Assembly: GCF_046630445.1 (NCBI RefSeq)
Contig: NC_092337.1
Coordinates: forward strand, 367,108,001-367,172,000
DNA: 64,000 bases
From: Rutidosis leptorrhynchoides
Taxonomy: Eukaryota; Streptophyta; Magnoliopsida; Asterales; Asteraceae
Reading direction: 5' to 3'
Part shown: positions 1-17,531 of the stretch, piece after piece
Layout of the letters: each line of letters opens with the position of its first letter
Numbering within the stretch: the first letter of the stretch is position 1
The notes under the pieces: model-generated
Databases searched by the model: none
What the model saw: only the letters and a program-made list of their open reading frames with translations
What the model was told of the DNA's origin: nothing
Made by a program: the position numbers and the translations under genes

Positions 1-323
1 TTTGAACCCGCGACCTCCCGCTAACCCAATAATATCCTTAATCACTCCTTTGATCATGCTTTTTCTGACTATAACTAGGATTCAGATTTATTAAACCCGT
101 TTTTCTGTTTCTACTTCTTCTTCTTCTTTACTAATCTCTCTTACTTGAATCATTATCATTCTTAATCATTTATCACGTATCATAATCCTAATCATTATTA
201 TAATCATATAATAATGCATCGATCACTTCAATCTTTTTATAATCACCATCACTATCACAAAATTATTAGCTCGTCCATCTTCCATTATTTTTCATCATGA
301 TCAACTATCATCATTCTTACTTA
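1..323 (-). mobile_element. Old Gypsy LTR remnant, left piece
   Basis: Non-coding, rich in CAT/ATC runs. Read on the minus strand it resembles the 3' half of the large LTR at 4588-8045, including a GGGTTCAAA box like the GGGTTCGAGC box near 7302. I infer that it belongs to one old minus-strand LTR whose other pieces are 3537-4582 and 15217-16179, separated by two later insertions. Homology was judged by eye and is diverged. Confidence 0.45.
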
Positions 324-2230
324 ATCACTATGACGATCCTTCCAAATCCCTTTGGACGAATACATCATTTATTGATTTTATAGTGAGGTTTTGACCTCTA
401 TATGATACGTTTTGTAAGCATAGCATTATTTTGAAAAGGCACACCATAAATGAATATATAAATCCAAGGTTTTTGATGCCTGATGATTTCTACGTATAGA
501 CAATCACCGTATATAATAGTTTACAATACTACATCCGTTGACAATGCAGTCAAAATAAGATACATGGTGATGATTTTGTGAATGCAAAGTTTTCTTGAAT
601 AAAGCATGTATGACTCCATGCACATAGCTTGTATAACGTATAAGCAAACAGCGGAAGACTTCTAGGAACCTGAGAATAAACATGCTTAAAAGTGTCAACA
701 CAAAGGTTGGTGACTTCATAGTTTTAATGTTGCGCATAATTTGTATATAAAGGTGGATCACAAGATTTCAGTTGTTTCATTCGAAACGTTTATCAAAAGA
801 TTCTACAAGATTGAGCACCCTGGTAACTAAACTTTAACGTTATAATAAGTACCCCTGTTTTAACATACATGCAACCAACATGTACTAAACTCAAATAGCA
901 TACATCTGTTTTATAGTTCAGGCTAGGGTTTCTATACCTGGAACAGACGGGGATGTCAAGCCATATATAACTACTCGCGTCCACCAGTTCTTATAACCGG
1001 CAGTTACTAGTTACCAAAGCTAAGGGATTTTCGGTTCAAACTCGGTGTAGAATTTAGTATGTACTTGTATCCATTACGTTTAAAATAAAGTGCATGTATT
1101 CTGAGCCCAAAAATATAGATTGTAAAGGCAATTAAAAAGGGAGCAAATGAAACTCACCTTAGCAGCACATAAGGTCATTCACCGAAATGTGACCGAAACT
1201 CGAAATGCAAAATAACCGTAGATCTCAACCTAGAAAACATATGTTGGTCAATACATGTCTAACAAGCTAGGTCAGGTCATAGTGTATCACAATCCTAATG
1301 CTCGAGACCGACATGCAAAAGTTAACAAAAGTCATCTGAAAAGTCAACCTGACCCAATATGATCTTTAAATCTATATATGTTTATTAACATAGTATAAGT
1401 CTTGATAATTGAACGAATTTATAGTTTATCAAACTCAATAATATTATTTATTTCAGGAGCTATATTATATTTGAATTATCATGTCAATCGAAAATATTTT
1501 ACTATTTCACATAGTTTTCCAATAATTGTAAAATCAGATTATAGTGTTTATAAAGCTTTAAAACATGATAAGACAGTCAAATTTGACAATTGTTCAACAA
1601 GACGAGACGTGCCTTATATAGAAATTCATTTACTCGATTAGTAATATTTTAAAATCCAATTTATCAATCTTATAAACAAGTTGTTTAAATATTAATTTAC
1701 AGTTTCAAACACAATTTCAATTAACGTCAAACATAATTCAGTTGACTATATCTTTTAATCCGTTCATCGAAATCACGCGATTTCTAAATGAAAAGTTATT
1801 AATTTTTCGATAGCTTTCCAACGACATGCATATCATATACTTTATATTAGTAGTATATGTATTAAATTCGCGATTCATCATAAAACTATCTAACGACGAA
1901 ATTTAGCATACAAGCATGTATAAACATATATACTCGAGCACTAGAGATGAATACACTATTAATATATAAAAGATAAGATATGAATGCTCACGTATCAATA
2001 TTGTGATTCAATATTGCGGGAAAGTACGTAGACGCAACGGAAATGATAAACGCTAGGTTGACCTTTGACACATGATCATAACCCCCAAGCAATACCCATA
2101 ACCTCCATAGCTATAACCCATAATTTCCTTAGCTCTATCCCGCTCGAAAAGCTTGTTTTAAAAATAACTTGCTCATGACCTCGTCGTAGTATTTTATGTA
2201 TAATAATACTAATAATAATAATAAGATTTA

Positions 2231-2231
2231 A

Positions 2232-2309
<78 letters not shown>
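2231..2309. repeat. (AAT)n microsatellite
   Basis: Near-perfect AAT/ATT trinucleotide repeat of about 79 bp inside the solo LTR. It produces an apparent poly-isoleucine frame that is not a gene. Confidence 0.97.
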
Positions 2310-2311
<2 letters not shown>

Positions 2312-2399
2312 TAAATACTGAGAGAAAGAAAGAGGTTGAAATATAATGGATTCGGCAGAAACCTGGGCTATTTATAGAAGAATTCTGATTTCTGACCCC

Positions 2400-2445
2400 C
2401 ATGCGATCGCATGGGTTTTATGCCTATTTCTCATGCGATCGCATG
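2400..2445. repeat. Paired palindromes in solo LTR
   Basis: The 14 bp palindrome CATGCGATCGCATG occurs at 2400-2413 and again at 2432-2445, 18 bp apart, in otherwise AT-rich LTR sequence. It matches in layout, not in sequence, the GC-rich pairs in the other LTR families of this window. Confidence 0.9.
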
Positions 2446-3255
2446 GCCCCAAAATCCAGCTCAAAATTTTTTTGTTTTCTTGTTTGTCGACATATTATTA
2501 TATATATATATAATATATATATAATTTATATTAATTATATATATTATATTATATTCATGTACATAGTTGACTTGTAATTTTAGGTCCGTTGACTTGTACG
2601 TTGATACTCGGTTTATTTCTCGATTTTGGATTTTCGAACGTCCTTTCGTACATTTAGAAAACTTGTACTTTACGTTTCGTGATTCGTACATTTGTCAAAA
2701 TATAATCTTAAATTATCAATAAACTATATTACTAAAAGTATAATTTATAAATTTGAGTAATTTGGTCATTTGCTTCTATAAATCAACTCCTCGTTGTTTA
2801 TTAAAATATATTTAATAATATCGAAACGTTTTATATCTAATTCAATTCTATGCATTATCATATTGTAAAATATTTATTTTCGTTTAGGAAAATATAAATT
2901 TGTATATAATATTTATTTATCAAACAGAAAAATAAATGGGTGTTACTATTGTTTACAAAAATAATTTCAAACCTTAATATATATATATACAATATATATA
3001 AATACTTTTTCTATACAAGTTGCAAGTTATTTATATATCAAATACAGTCAAAAAGGAAAGATTTTTTAAATCAAGGTGGACCTCTCAACAAAGACTTATC
3101 ACAATACTTACGGGATTTATAATTGTTTAAATATCTACTAATTCAATCGTTGGTATTATCTTCTAATTCCATAGATGAATATATTAAGCATATATTGAGA
3201 CAAATACGTTTAATGTAAAATATTATACATTTAATACTTTGTTAACGTTTTCAAG

Positions 3256-3379
<124 letters not shown>

Positions 3380-3536
3380 TTCGTGAATCGTCGAGCATAG
3401 TCAAAAGGGTAATTGAATGTATGAACATAGTTCCAAAATTTTCGAGACTCAACATTACAAACTTTGCTTATCGTGTCGGAATCATATAAAGATTAAGTTT
3501 AAATTTGGTCAAAAATTTCCAGGTTGTCACAATCAC

Positions 3537-4582
3537 GATCATTATCTACATCCTTTACATAATCGATGATCATCATATTAACACAATATCATCACCACCT
3601 TATTCATTCATTAAGACATCCTCTTTATTTCATGTATCATTTTAGTCATCATCATCATGCATATGACATAATCATACCACGATCATTATTTCTAATCAGT
3701 CTTGGTTTCATTATATGTAAATTCACAGTCATGATCATTTTTGTTCGAAAATTGCTTGGCTACTGTGTGATGTTCAAATAGAAAAAAAAATAGTAGTAAG
3801 TCTTCCTGTAATAACAACAGGATGGGCAGTCCATTTACAACCCAAGTTGCTAAGCCCAAGAGAAATCCTTTGGCCCAATCGTAATTGCATTTAGTCGGTC
3901 CAATTAATAGAATCTTATTTTGTTTTCCTTTTTTTTTTTTAAACAAGGAGCTAGTGGGATGTTGTTGTGGCTGACGTACCTTCTGCACTCCAAAAGACAT
4001 TCATCACAACTTTATCAAAATAAACAAACAGTAGCGGCCAAAAAGTGAGTTGCAGGTTCTTGAATTAAAAGATAAAATATAGCGAGTGGTGGAGTAGTGG
4101 TGACTGTTTAATCAGAAACAAAAGGAAACGTAGTTGTAGTAGTAGTGAAATGTATTAGTTCGTGCAGCAAGAAGCAATAGTATGAATCAACAGAAAAACA
4201 ATTGGGTTTGATCAATGGAGTGTTTTTGACTGGAATGGAAATAGAAAAATTACATAGCAGCGATTTTAATGGTCACTGTTACCTCGTCTGCTTCAAGTAT
4301 TCATCATCATATAATCGTGTTTCGTTTCTGGGTCTGAATAGACAGAAGATTGTACATCCTTTCGAGCAGGTGGCTTGGAATTATGATAATGGGGGTTTGT
4401 TGTGATGACAATAAAACAGAAATAGTTATTAGCATTTAAATGATTGACTACATAGTTCAATGGTGATAAGGTGTTGGTTGTTTGAGCTACAAAATAGAAA
4501 GAAAAGAAAAGGCGGCAGTGGTGGTGATGGGTTTAAGGTGATGGTGGAGATAATACTTACGGTGATGGTGATGTTGGGGATG
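3537..4582 (-). mobile_element. Old Gypsy LTR remnant, middle piece
   Basis: No convincing gene. The minus strand has TTGGGCC and TTGGGCTT motifs followed by ATCATC-rich DNA, in the same order as the middle of the LTR at 4588-8045. The segment continues the remnant at 1-323, interrupted by the solo LTR, and its right end joins the remnant at 15217 across the 4588-15211 insertion. A plus-strand frame at 4202-4405 (67 codons) has no recognisable domain. Confidence 0.4.
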
Positions 4583-4587
4583 GTAAC

Positions 4588-8045
<3,458 letters not shown>

Positions 8046-8047
8046 GG

Positions 8048-8059
8048 TGGTATCAAAGC
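8048..8059 (+). promoter_or_regulatory. Primer binding site, tRNA-Met type
   Basis: TGGTATCAAAGC lies 2 bp after the end of the 5' LTR. It differs by one base from the common plant site TGGTATCAGAGC, complementary to the 3' end of initiator tRNA-Met, which primes minus-strand synthesis. Confidence 0.85.
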
Positions 8060-8801
8060 GTTGGTCTTAGCGAACCAGGTCTTGCATTAGTGTGTCTAAC
8101 TAGGAGTTGTTAGGATGCATTAATGAGTCTGGACTTCGACCTTAGCTGCATGTTATAAGTATTGTATATCATTTCTAGTGGAAAATTACCTGCTTATTAT
8201 TCCTAAGTCTAGACACGACTTCCTGCACTTATTTGGTAGATAGTGTATAGATAAATTCATATCCTAGCATATCTGTTACTGTAAACTTTGCTTGACACGT
8301 TTCCTAATTCCCTCCGAAATCTACGAGATCTCCTGTACTATATCTAGGTATTCTATACAATTAGAATATCATCCAATATCTGAAAATCTTTTCATATCGA
8401 AAAATCCTTTATTCACTCGTACGCAATGGAACTCACCACTAGTTCAAGTCCCTCGGATTCCGATATGAAATTCCACCTAAGCTCCGAAAGCAGTGTCACC
8501 AGAATGAGTCAACCAATCAGCCATCCCTAATTCATCTAATGGGTTCGTAGTCGACTTAACCAATGGAGTCAAGAAGAAGGCGATCCTTTTCACCTACCAA
8601 CCTGCATCCTCGGCGAAGCACCTGAAGCACTTACCGTTGAACCTATCTGAAACACCCTTTTTAGCCTCACCTCCAGGGTAACTCATCACGATTATCTTAT
8701 ATCTTTAATTCTAAACCTTGTTCATTCGCTCGTTCCTAACGACAATCATCCCGGAGTAATAAGTCAACAAGCTTTGCGCTCGAGTAGTGGCTTTGGAGAA
8801 T

Positions 8802-8939
8802 ATGGCGCAAAACTTACCAGCTTCAGCAGCATCACCGGCACCAACAGTACCACCAACATTAGCACCAGTACCACCAACAACCCAAGTTTCAACATCACAT
8901 GTCTCAACATCTCCTTCTATACCTCGAGTATAACCATCG
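8802..8939 (+). pseudogene. Short proline/alanine/threonine-rich gag-like remnant
   Basis: An ATG at 8802 opens about 45 codons beginning MAQNLPASAASPAPTVPP, followed by a stop at TAA. Pro-Ala-Thr-rich leaders of this kind occur at the N-terminus of plant Gypsy gag proteins. No capsid or zinc knuckle follows, so it is a degraded remnant or a short leader peptide. The assignment rests on composition and position only. Confidence 0.4.
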
Positions 8940-9198
8940 TTCTACATATCGTTCAACATCAATTATCTTCGTTCTACGTATCGTTATACCCCATTTATCT
9001 TCATCCAACACGTCAATTATGTAATCTCTAATGTTTTAGAGATTATGTACTCTAGTTCTAACCGTAAATCAAATGAGATTAATATCATATTAACTCATTA
9101 AATCCATGATTACATCTGAAGAAAATATATATGTATGTATATTTTCATAAAGATTGTAATTAAAAATTCTTTTGTACAAACTGTTAATGATGAGAATA

Positions 9199-9214
9199 TT
9201 TTAACGGGTAGGTA
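9199..9214 (+). promoter_or_regulatory. Internal polypurine-tract-like copy
   Basis: TTTTAACGGGTAGGTA repeats almost exactly the stretch next to the 3' LTR (TTTAACGGGTAGGTA at 11845-11859). A second plus-strand primer site in mid-element is one possible meaning; a remnant of an older junction is another. Confidence 0.6.
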
Positions 9215-11844
9215 ATACCCGAGGAATATTTAGATTTCACATTAATAAGTTACACTGTACATTCTTCGAATCTGATTCAACAGTCATTTACTATCCTACT
9301 TACATCCACAGATATACGTATCCGTTCACCACAGAACAACCATTTTTATTCAATTTCATATTTGGATTTTGACCTATCAGAATCCAACAAGTGGCATAAT
9401 GAAGAAAACATTGGACAAAATAAAATTTGTTAGAAACAAACGAATTAACTAATTGAAATTTTGTTAAGAATCCACGCTAACTGTTCCTAGCTAACTGTTC
9501 CTAGCTAACTGGTTACATTTTATTTATCGTAATTTAATTATCGCAATTTATATTCTCGCAATTTACATTCTCGCAATTTTATTTATCGTCATTTAATTTC
9601 TGTATTTATTTTACGCACTTTAAATAACGAGACATGTATACAAGGTTTCGACATATCATATTGACCCATCTATATATATATCTTGGAACAACCATAGACA
9701 CTCTATATGCAAATAATGGAGTTAGCTATACAGGGTTGAGGTTGATTCCAAAATATATATATAGTTTGAGTTGTGATCGATACTGAGACCGGTACACGGG
9801 TCACGATACGTATTAATTAATTTGAATGTTATATATTAAACTATATATGAACTATTGGACTATTGAACTATTGGACTACTAACTTTGGACAATTAAAATG
9901 AATTAAAATATTGATTATAATATATGAAACTAAATAATTCTTCAAGTTTGCCACTTGATTTCATCTTAAACCTCATTTGAATCCTAACGATTCCAATCCA
10001 TGTTCAAATCTTTCATGATTCTTGAAAACACCTCGATCGAAAGGATGGACTATCCGCACTTCATCTACGGAAGAAAAGATTTATGCATATAGTTATGCAT
10101 CTGAAAAACTCTCGGAACCTGAGTAAACGTTTAACACATAGCTGTGTTAATTCTTTTGGCGTTATTATTACCCAAAATAACTATGCAATTCCTTTCCAAA
10201 TTAGCCAAATTTTATCACAGCTCCAACAAGACAACTTCGACTTTTCGTTCGAAATAATCATATTATAACTTTGATATATATGCGTGCTCTTTTATTGTTA
10301 CCGTGGAACCTTTCATATTCCATCATATTACCATCAGCGTTTAATCATCTAAAAACACAATTCTCCTGAAATTACCTCGAATTGATAACCGATGATTCAG
10401 ATATCGTAGCATTAAATGCAGAGGAAACAGAAAAATCGTAGATGGTCTGAACGGCCAAGAGCTTGATGATGAAGTATGGAATGTTAGGAACGCTCGATAG
10501 AAAAATTTGGTACTGAAAAACAGATTGAGCTAACCATAAAGGAAACTAAGGAGAAATACAAGTAACATACCCTAAATTCATAGAACCCAGATAAATCTGG
10601 ATCCGATGAAATATTTAGAGAATATCTTGCTCCAAAGTTATATTAAAATCTTGCGGAAAATTTTTCTTCATCAACCTTCGAACTTAGAAATTCCAAAATA
10701 TCATCATAAATATCTTCGATATTTCTGAGGATATTTTCATAAATACTCTTGTCCAAAATTATCTACCTCTTCGTGTTTTCAGTATTCCATTATATTGGAA
10801 ACTTTTGTAAAATCTAAATATAAATTATGAATGTATTGTGGAGAAGTGTTGGGAATTGAAGCATGTGTTAGTATAATATAATGACGCTTGGCCATCGTGA
10901 TTATATTACAGTAAGTCATGCTGAGTTTCTAATGAAATGTGATGATGGTTCAAAGTAGATTATACCATCATCATGTGTCGTGTTACATAATTCTTTCATC
11001 TTACATAACCTCCGAACATATCAAGAAGAATATATTCTTGATAGTTCTATCTTCAGTAATTTTGATAAATTTGAAAATCAAATCGTACTATCACGTTCCT
11101 TTCTGCTTATAACATTATAATCATTTGAAATTCTATATCTACGAATTCTGGACCATTATTCGCTTGACTTGAAGTCGGGAAGAGAAAACAAAAGCATAGA
11201 GCTTCAAAATATAAGGGAGAATATAAAGCCCGATAACAACGCATAAATTACAAACCGTGTATGTTAATGTTTATCGCAACATAAAGACACGGGAGAATTA
11301 AAAACACTATAACCCCAAAGGCGAAGTAGAAGAAAGTAGATTCCTCTGGTGGAAGTTGAAAAAGGAGAATGAATGTTGCGATAGTAAGGATGAGGACAAC
11401 GATCAGAATTGGATTAAGCATTTTCACAATGTTTTGAAAGTATGGATCGAGAAGAAAGAATTGGAGTGGTGAAAATAATAGAACGAAAGAAGTTCATTTA
11501 TAGAGAAGATACCAGACAAAGCAATCAAGACAGATAATCGTATTAAATTAAAGAGATCTTAATTTCCATAAATCCCGAAGAATCAGATCTTATAGATTTC
11601 CAAGATTTTCTCTGAATCCCTTGAATTCCGGAATTCAACCATGACTACGTCAAAAGTTATGATGAAATTTGTCTTTCTCATTTCACTCTTTTGTGATAGC
11701 TTCAATCGTACGCTTCGAATAATCGAATTATTTTATCTGCATTACTCAATGATGATAAAATTCTATTTATCAACTCATATTTATCATGAAAATATTTTTA
11801 ATGTTAGCCAGGACCATCTCAATCAAATTTCGGGACGAAATTTC

Positions 11845-11859
11845 TTTAACGGGTAGGTA
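11845..11859 (+). promoter_or_regulatory. Polypurine tract region of the LARD
   Basis: TTTAACGGGTAGGTA ends one base before the 3' LTR start at 11861. Its position fits the plus-strand primer; it is not purely purine but resembles other plant Gypsy elements. Confidence 0.6.
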
Positions 11860-11860
11860 C

Positions 11861-12194
11861 TGTGACGACCCGGAAATTTCCGACCAAATTTAAACTTAAT
11901 CTTTATATGATTTCGACACGATAAGTAAAGTCTGTAATGTTGAGTCTCGAAAACTTTGGAACTATTACATGAATGCATTTGCCCTTTTGACCATTCCCGA
12001 TGATTCACGAACAATTATTTGTAAATAAATATATATGTATATATATATACAAATGTATGTATTGGAAATAATAAAAGATAATTGATCATTAGAATTAAAT
12101 ATGTAAAATAAAATACAAGAAAAGAAAACTTTTATAAATCTATGAATAGATATATATGATTTTCTGTAATAATTATTATCATATGGATATTGAA

Positions 12195-12249
<55 letters not shown>

Positions 12250-15211
12250 TATTTCTATGATGAGAGAATATTATAATATACAAAACTTATATATAAATAT
12301 ATATATAAGACAATTACATCTTCACATCTAATATGTATACACATATTATATAAAGTATTTATAATAAATATAAAACACATGCTATCATATAATATATATT
12401 GCATAATTATAATATATAATCTTAACATATTAAGTGTAATTACAAGTTAAAAATGTAATACTAATATTATCAGTACTTTCATTAATATTAGTAATAACAA
12501 TATTAACATTAAAGTCAGTATTAGTTATATTAGTGAAAGTTAATACATTTAAGTTGTTTATATTATCATGAAACATGAATAATAATAATATCACTATTAT
12601 TAGTATTGTTATTATAAATAATATTAGCATTATTATAATTAGTATTATTGTTATTAATAATATTATTGACATACATTTTTATTGATTATTATCAATATCA
12701 TTAGTAATAATATTAATATTATTACTAATATAATATTATAAATTTGTATTACCATTATTTATAATATTAAGAGTATTATTACTATAGTTATATTTATCAA
12801 TAAGATTAATTATAACTTATAAATATGATTATATAAATAAAAGAGGTATGCATATGTGGATATAGAGATAAATACAGGAAATTTTATAATTAGTTGTAAA
12901 TCGCTTTCAGCCTTTTGATTTATGATTCTCCTGTCTCTAACTCGTACCAATCAAGGATTTAATTTCTGAATGAATCCAAATTCAGTTATGGATCGACCTC
13001 AGTGTTATTTTTATAATTATGTATTCTTATCTGCTTTACATTATCTTTGTTCTTTACTCCATGTCTCGAATAACCTGTCAATGTCTTTAAATTCTAATAT
13101 AACCAACTAATGTATGTATAATAGGTATACGATATAGTTATACATAAAACACATTCCTTCTTCTTCCTTTCTTTATCGACCACCACTACCACATTTCTGT
13201 AGAATGAATCAAAAACCGCTGGAGTCGCCATATTAAACCATCACAACCACCAAACCCATCTTATTTTCTTGTTTGCAGACACATGAGCAACCAACCTCTG
13301 AGTTGTTCTCTCTTTCTTCTTTCTTCTTGCAGAACTCAAACCCATCACCAGCAACCATCGTTGATCCACCACCTTTCCTTAATAATCATTCATGAATTTC
13401 TCCCTACAAATATTCAAGAACACCACTACCGAATACTTCATGCTACGTTTGGTTACTTATCTGTTTCAACTACAAAACCACACTCTCAACAACCACCTAC
13501 GATCACCTTCAAACCGTTAACAACCATCATTTTTTTTCCGCTGTACCTGCAGCCCACACGCACATAAAAACTCATCTTGGACCTGTGATTGTTACATGTC
13601 TCCTCTTCTATTTAATCGACAAAGAAAGGTTGAATGTATTGAGCTTACAAAACAAAAGAAAAGCAATATCAACTTTGTATAAAGAATATGATAATCGGTG
13701 CTTTATCATTAAATTATGCAAGTTGATTATTATTAAATTTGATGGCCGACCAATTACAAACAACAAGTAACCCCACTTGTTATTTATGAAGTAGTTTCTT
13801 TTATTTTTTGTTTGTTGTTATTCATTTCGTCGAACTCAGTCCCAAAGAATTCAAAACAACCAACATAATGCTACTTGGACTAGTGGACTGTTAGTGGATC
13901 GGTTCATGATGAGTGGGCCGGGATTGAAATAATGGTTGGGCTACCGCATGTTAACATGTTGGGCCGAGGCTTATTCTTCTATGTGGGCCGAATTATAACC
14001 ATAATAATATGGGGTGATGAATATTAGATTGATTTCGGGTTGGTAAAGTGATGGTGAATGGATTGGTAATATTAAATTGTGATATGAGTACGAAATATGT
14101 CTGTTAAGATAATGGTAAAGATGAGTGGATGATGTTTGTGTTGATACAAATATGACAAGGATATGCATATGATAAATGATACGAAGCATAATAAATAAAT
14201 ATATGAAATAATAAATGATTTATGATGATTATGATCACAAAATAAAGAATGACGATAAGAAATATGATGATGCTTCGGTTATGATCATGATTCTATGATA
14301 AAGATGTGTTTTGATGATGATGATGGCAAGTAGATGTAAAAAGATAAGATGATGATAGAATTGGAAAACAAATTAAAAGAAACTAAGCCGTGTGCTATTT
14401 CAGAAAAACAAACTAGCTTAGGTGGTTTAAGGGTGTGGATTGGGAACGAGAGGTTTCGGGTTCGAGCTTGAGCTGAGGCGTTATTTTTATTTAAAGGATC
14501 TATTCTTGAGGTTCGTGAATCCGAGGTCAACCCTACACTTGTTAAATGACGTCATATGTATTTTTACTACAAAATACAGTATGGTGAGTTTCATTTGCTC
14601 CCTTTTTAATTGCTTTTGCAATATATATTTTTGGGCTGAGAATACATGCACTGTTTTATAACTGTTTTACGTTATGGACACAAGTAATTAAAAATATATA
14701 TTCTACGTTGAGTTGTACCACTGGCATACTTCCCTGTAACTTGGTAACTACTATTTACATGAGATATTGTAAACGCGAATCCTGTTGATAGATCTATCGG
14801 GCCTGACAACCCCAACCGGACTGGACGACCAGTATTCAACGGTTGCACAGTACTTCGTTTTGGTGACTACACTTGGTACGGTGTAGTAAGATTTCATAAT
14901 AAAGGGAATATGCGACGTTGATTAAATGTTAAGTATGGTTATCAAGTGCTCAACAACTTAGAATATTTTTATTAAAACGTTTATGTATATGAAATCTTGT
15001 GGTCTATTACTATTACGGAAATAATTGATTATGATAAACTAATGAACTCACCAACCTTTTGGTTGACACTTTTAAGCATGTTTATTCTCAGGTACGAATT
15101 AAGTCTTCCGCTGTGCATTTGCTCATTTTAAGGACATTATTTGGAGTTGATCATCGCAATGGGACCAAATGTTGAAGACTTCGTCCAGGTGGATAAGGGC
15201 GGGTCTTTACA
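11861..15211 (+). mobile_element. 3' LTR of the LARD-like element
   Basis: 3351 bp, TGTGACGACC to CTTTACA, followed directly by the duplicated GTAAC. Aside from the shorter (AT)n tract it aligns with the 5' LTR with scattered single-base differences, for example 13564-13580 versus 6397-6414. Insertion is therefore fairly recent but older than the near-identical pairs at 28965/34535 and 47020/53086. Confidence 0.93.
12200..12246. repeat. (AT)n microsatellite in 3' LTR
   Basis: About 47 bp AT repeat, the counterpart of the 149 bp tract at 4927-5075. Confidence 0.97.
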
Positions 15212-15216
15212 GTAAC

Positions 15217-16179
15217 CGAAGGTGAGTTGTAATGGTGTTGGGTTCATCGTGGAGCAGTGTTCCGAACCAGATAACATAATCAAAACAATAGTCTTCAGTG
15301 AGATCTTGAATAAATTGTGCAGGGAGTAGTAGTAAAGTGGATGTGGGTATTGTTGTATGTTGATATGCATAAGTATATATATAAAATTTAGTCATAATAT
15401 CTGGAGGTGAGTTGTACTCCACATACAAAATATCATAATTAAATATTAAAATAAACAAAGGAAAGAACGTGTGATAGTATTGTTAAGCAGCCATATATAT
15501 TGGCTTTATCTACCGACAGTTTTCACGGAATGGTATTATCGTACCCAGTTGATAAATCAGTGGCGGATAAAAGTGTTCAGAAAAATCCCAAATTTTTAAA
15601 TTAACTATATTTATTTATTTTGGTCATTATGGTATAAAATTCAGTCATTAATTTAATAAATAAAAATTACATCAACTGTCCCTTTCATTTAAGGGTAAAA
15701 TATAAAAAGTGTTAAAATTTAATAACTAAATCCTAAATACATTTTTAGTAAGCCTAAAATTTATAGAACTCATTTTCGGATCACCGTTTATTTTAAAATC
15801 ACATAAGTTTGAATTTAACTTGCTTAATATCAATCGAAACATCAAACGAGTATTACAATTATTTAATAATTATTTTTAATATATTTTATTTATATATAGA
15901 GTTATATTTTAAATAATTATTATTATAATATCCTATTTTATTTTATTAATTTTTAATAACAACAACATATAATTCTTTAAATTATATTTCGATTTATTAT
16001 TTATATATACATACATACATATCTATTTACACTTAATTGTTCGTGAATCGCCGAGAGGTCAATTGAATATATGAAACAGTTCAAATTTTTTTGAGACTCA
16101 TCATTACAGACTTTGCTTATTGTGTCGAAACATATAAAGATTAAGTTTAAATTTGATCAAAAATTTTCGGGTCGTCACA
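15217..16179 (-). mobile_element. Old Gypsy LTR remnant, 5' end piece
   Basis: The minus strand starts TGTGACGACCCGAAAATTT at 16179 and continues with a match to the first 150 bp of the LTR at 4588 (including GATTCACGAACAATT). It then runs through AT-rich DNA that resembles plant Gypsy LTRs. The LARD is inserted between this piece and the remnant at 3537-4582. No CDS is supported; frames on the minus strand around 15137-15458 have no known domain. Confidence 0.6.
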
Positions 16180-17339
16180 TAATTTACTGTATTTGGAGCA
16201 CAATCGCCATCTCCTCTCCAATTATCTTTCCAGGATTGAATTATTTCACCCGAACCTACCTTGATACGTAACACATTAGGTGGCACCTTGCCTTCGCTTT
16301 TTCACCTTCAAAAACAATTTAACGATATCTTTACAAGAACTAGTCCTGTTAAAAAATAACCATCAAGAAGACCTGCTTGGCCATGAATTGCTCGCACCAC
16401 CTTGCGCTATATAGCTTCGGGACAAGATACAAACCTCCGAACCCATTTAAACAGCATAATTTAAATCCCTAATGCTACCGATGTTTAAACCCCCTTGATC
16501 AGACGGAGCAAAAACCTGATCCCAACGTAGCCAATGCATTTTCTTTTTATCCGAAGTGGATCCAAAAAAAATCTTGAACGTAGGCTTTCTAACTCATTCA
16601 ATATCGTTTACGGGCATTTATACAATGAAAAAAAAATGCCTAGTGAACCCAACACCAACTTAGTAAGTGTTAGCCTACCGCCTATGGATAGCATGTTCGC
16701 TTTCCAACCCGCTGACTTCTTTTTAAATTTATCAATCAACACTTTTCAATACCCAATCTTTTGCATTGACACACCCATAGGTAATCCTAAATAGAAGAAA
16801 GGAAAACTACCTTTAGTGCAACCGGCAAACATCGAAAAATTTTCTAGCTCCAAATTAGAAGTACCAACACCATATAATGATGACTTGGAGACATTTATAG
16901 ATAAACCTGATGATTCACAAAACAGGCCAAGAGTATGCAGAATGCTTTCGAGGTCTGTCCTACTCCATTTAGAAATGATTAAAGCGTCGTCCGCATATAA
17001 CAAATGTGCAATTTTAACCGGAGGAGACCCTATCAACGCACCAGACAATCTCCCTGCGTCCACTTCTCGTTTAATAAAAGCATGTAGGCATTCCATCACT
17101 ATTAAAAATAAAAAAGGACTCATCAGGTCCCATTGTCTTAGACCATGTTTCACACAAAATTCCTTTGTCGAACTTCCATTGATTGAAATCGAGGTTCTAG
17201 CTGATACTAAACACATGCGAACCCACGATCTCCATTGTGCCCCAAATCCCAATAATTCTAGCATATAATCAAGAAAATCCCAACATACTGTGTCGTATGC
17301 TTTTTCGAAGTCAATCTTGAATATTACTAGTTTTATAAG
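16180..17339 (-). pseudogene. LINE reverse transcriptase fragment
   Basis: The minus strand encodes a truncated non-LTR reverse transcriptase. Upstream of 17264 the frame shows IFKIDFEKAYDTVCWDFL, the motif A region with its catalytic Asp. Next comes GLRQWDLMSPFLF, where families usually have GLRQGDPLSPFLF. LLYADDALI, the catalytic YADD motif, follows at about 16990-17015, and then SGLSINVSKS. A second stretch near 16180-16290 (VGSGEIIQSWKDNW) matches the zinc-finger-like region that follows RT in plant LINEs. Frameshifts separate these parts, and neither the endonuclease nor the element ends are present. The left end abuts the 5' terminus of the old LTR at 16179, so that LTR probably inserted into the LINE. 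Confidence 0.85.
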
Positions 17340-17531
17340 TGGAGAAGGCGTTCATTGTCTAATTTATTATTTAATTATTTTATAATACATAATATTATAT
17401 TATTTAATTATTATTATTATTTTATTCATTTTTAATTATTTATTAATCATTTAGTCTATTTTAATAAAAAGATGTAAAATAAATAAAATAATAGTCATAA
17501 CCATTAGTATTATTTAACAAACAATTTTGAT
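17340..17531. other. AT-rich spacer, nothing recognised
   Basis: Mostly ATTATT and TTTAATTA-rich DNA between the LINE fragment and the MITE. It may be decayed LINE or LTR sequence. Confidence 0.5.

Larger units (their letters stand above)
8046..11860 (+). other. Internal domain of the LARD, largely non-coding
   Basis: After the primer site there is no frame longer than about 85 codons, and no pol motif in any frame. Recognisable parts are a short proline-rich gag-like frame at 8802, a polypurine-like copy at 9199, a stretch of repeated TTTATCGCAATTTA-like units around 9515-9640, and the true polypurine region at 11845. The last 50 bases look like the tail of a Gypsy internal domain. The rest is AT-rich sequence that I cannot assign. 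Confidence 0.75.

Noticed and set aside
2076..2402. Open frame with poly-isoleucine
   Set aside because: Product of the (AAT)n microsatellite in the solo LTR.
16816..17268. 150-codon plus-strand frame
   Set aside because: Antisense shadow of the LINE reverse transcriptase, whose motifs are on the minus strand.
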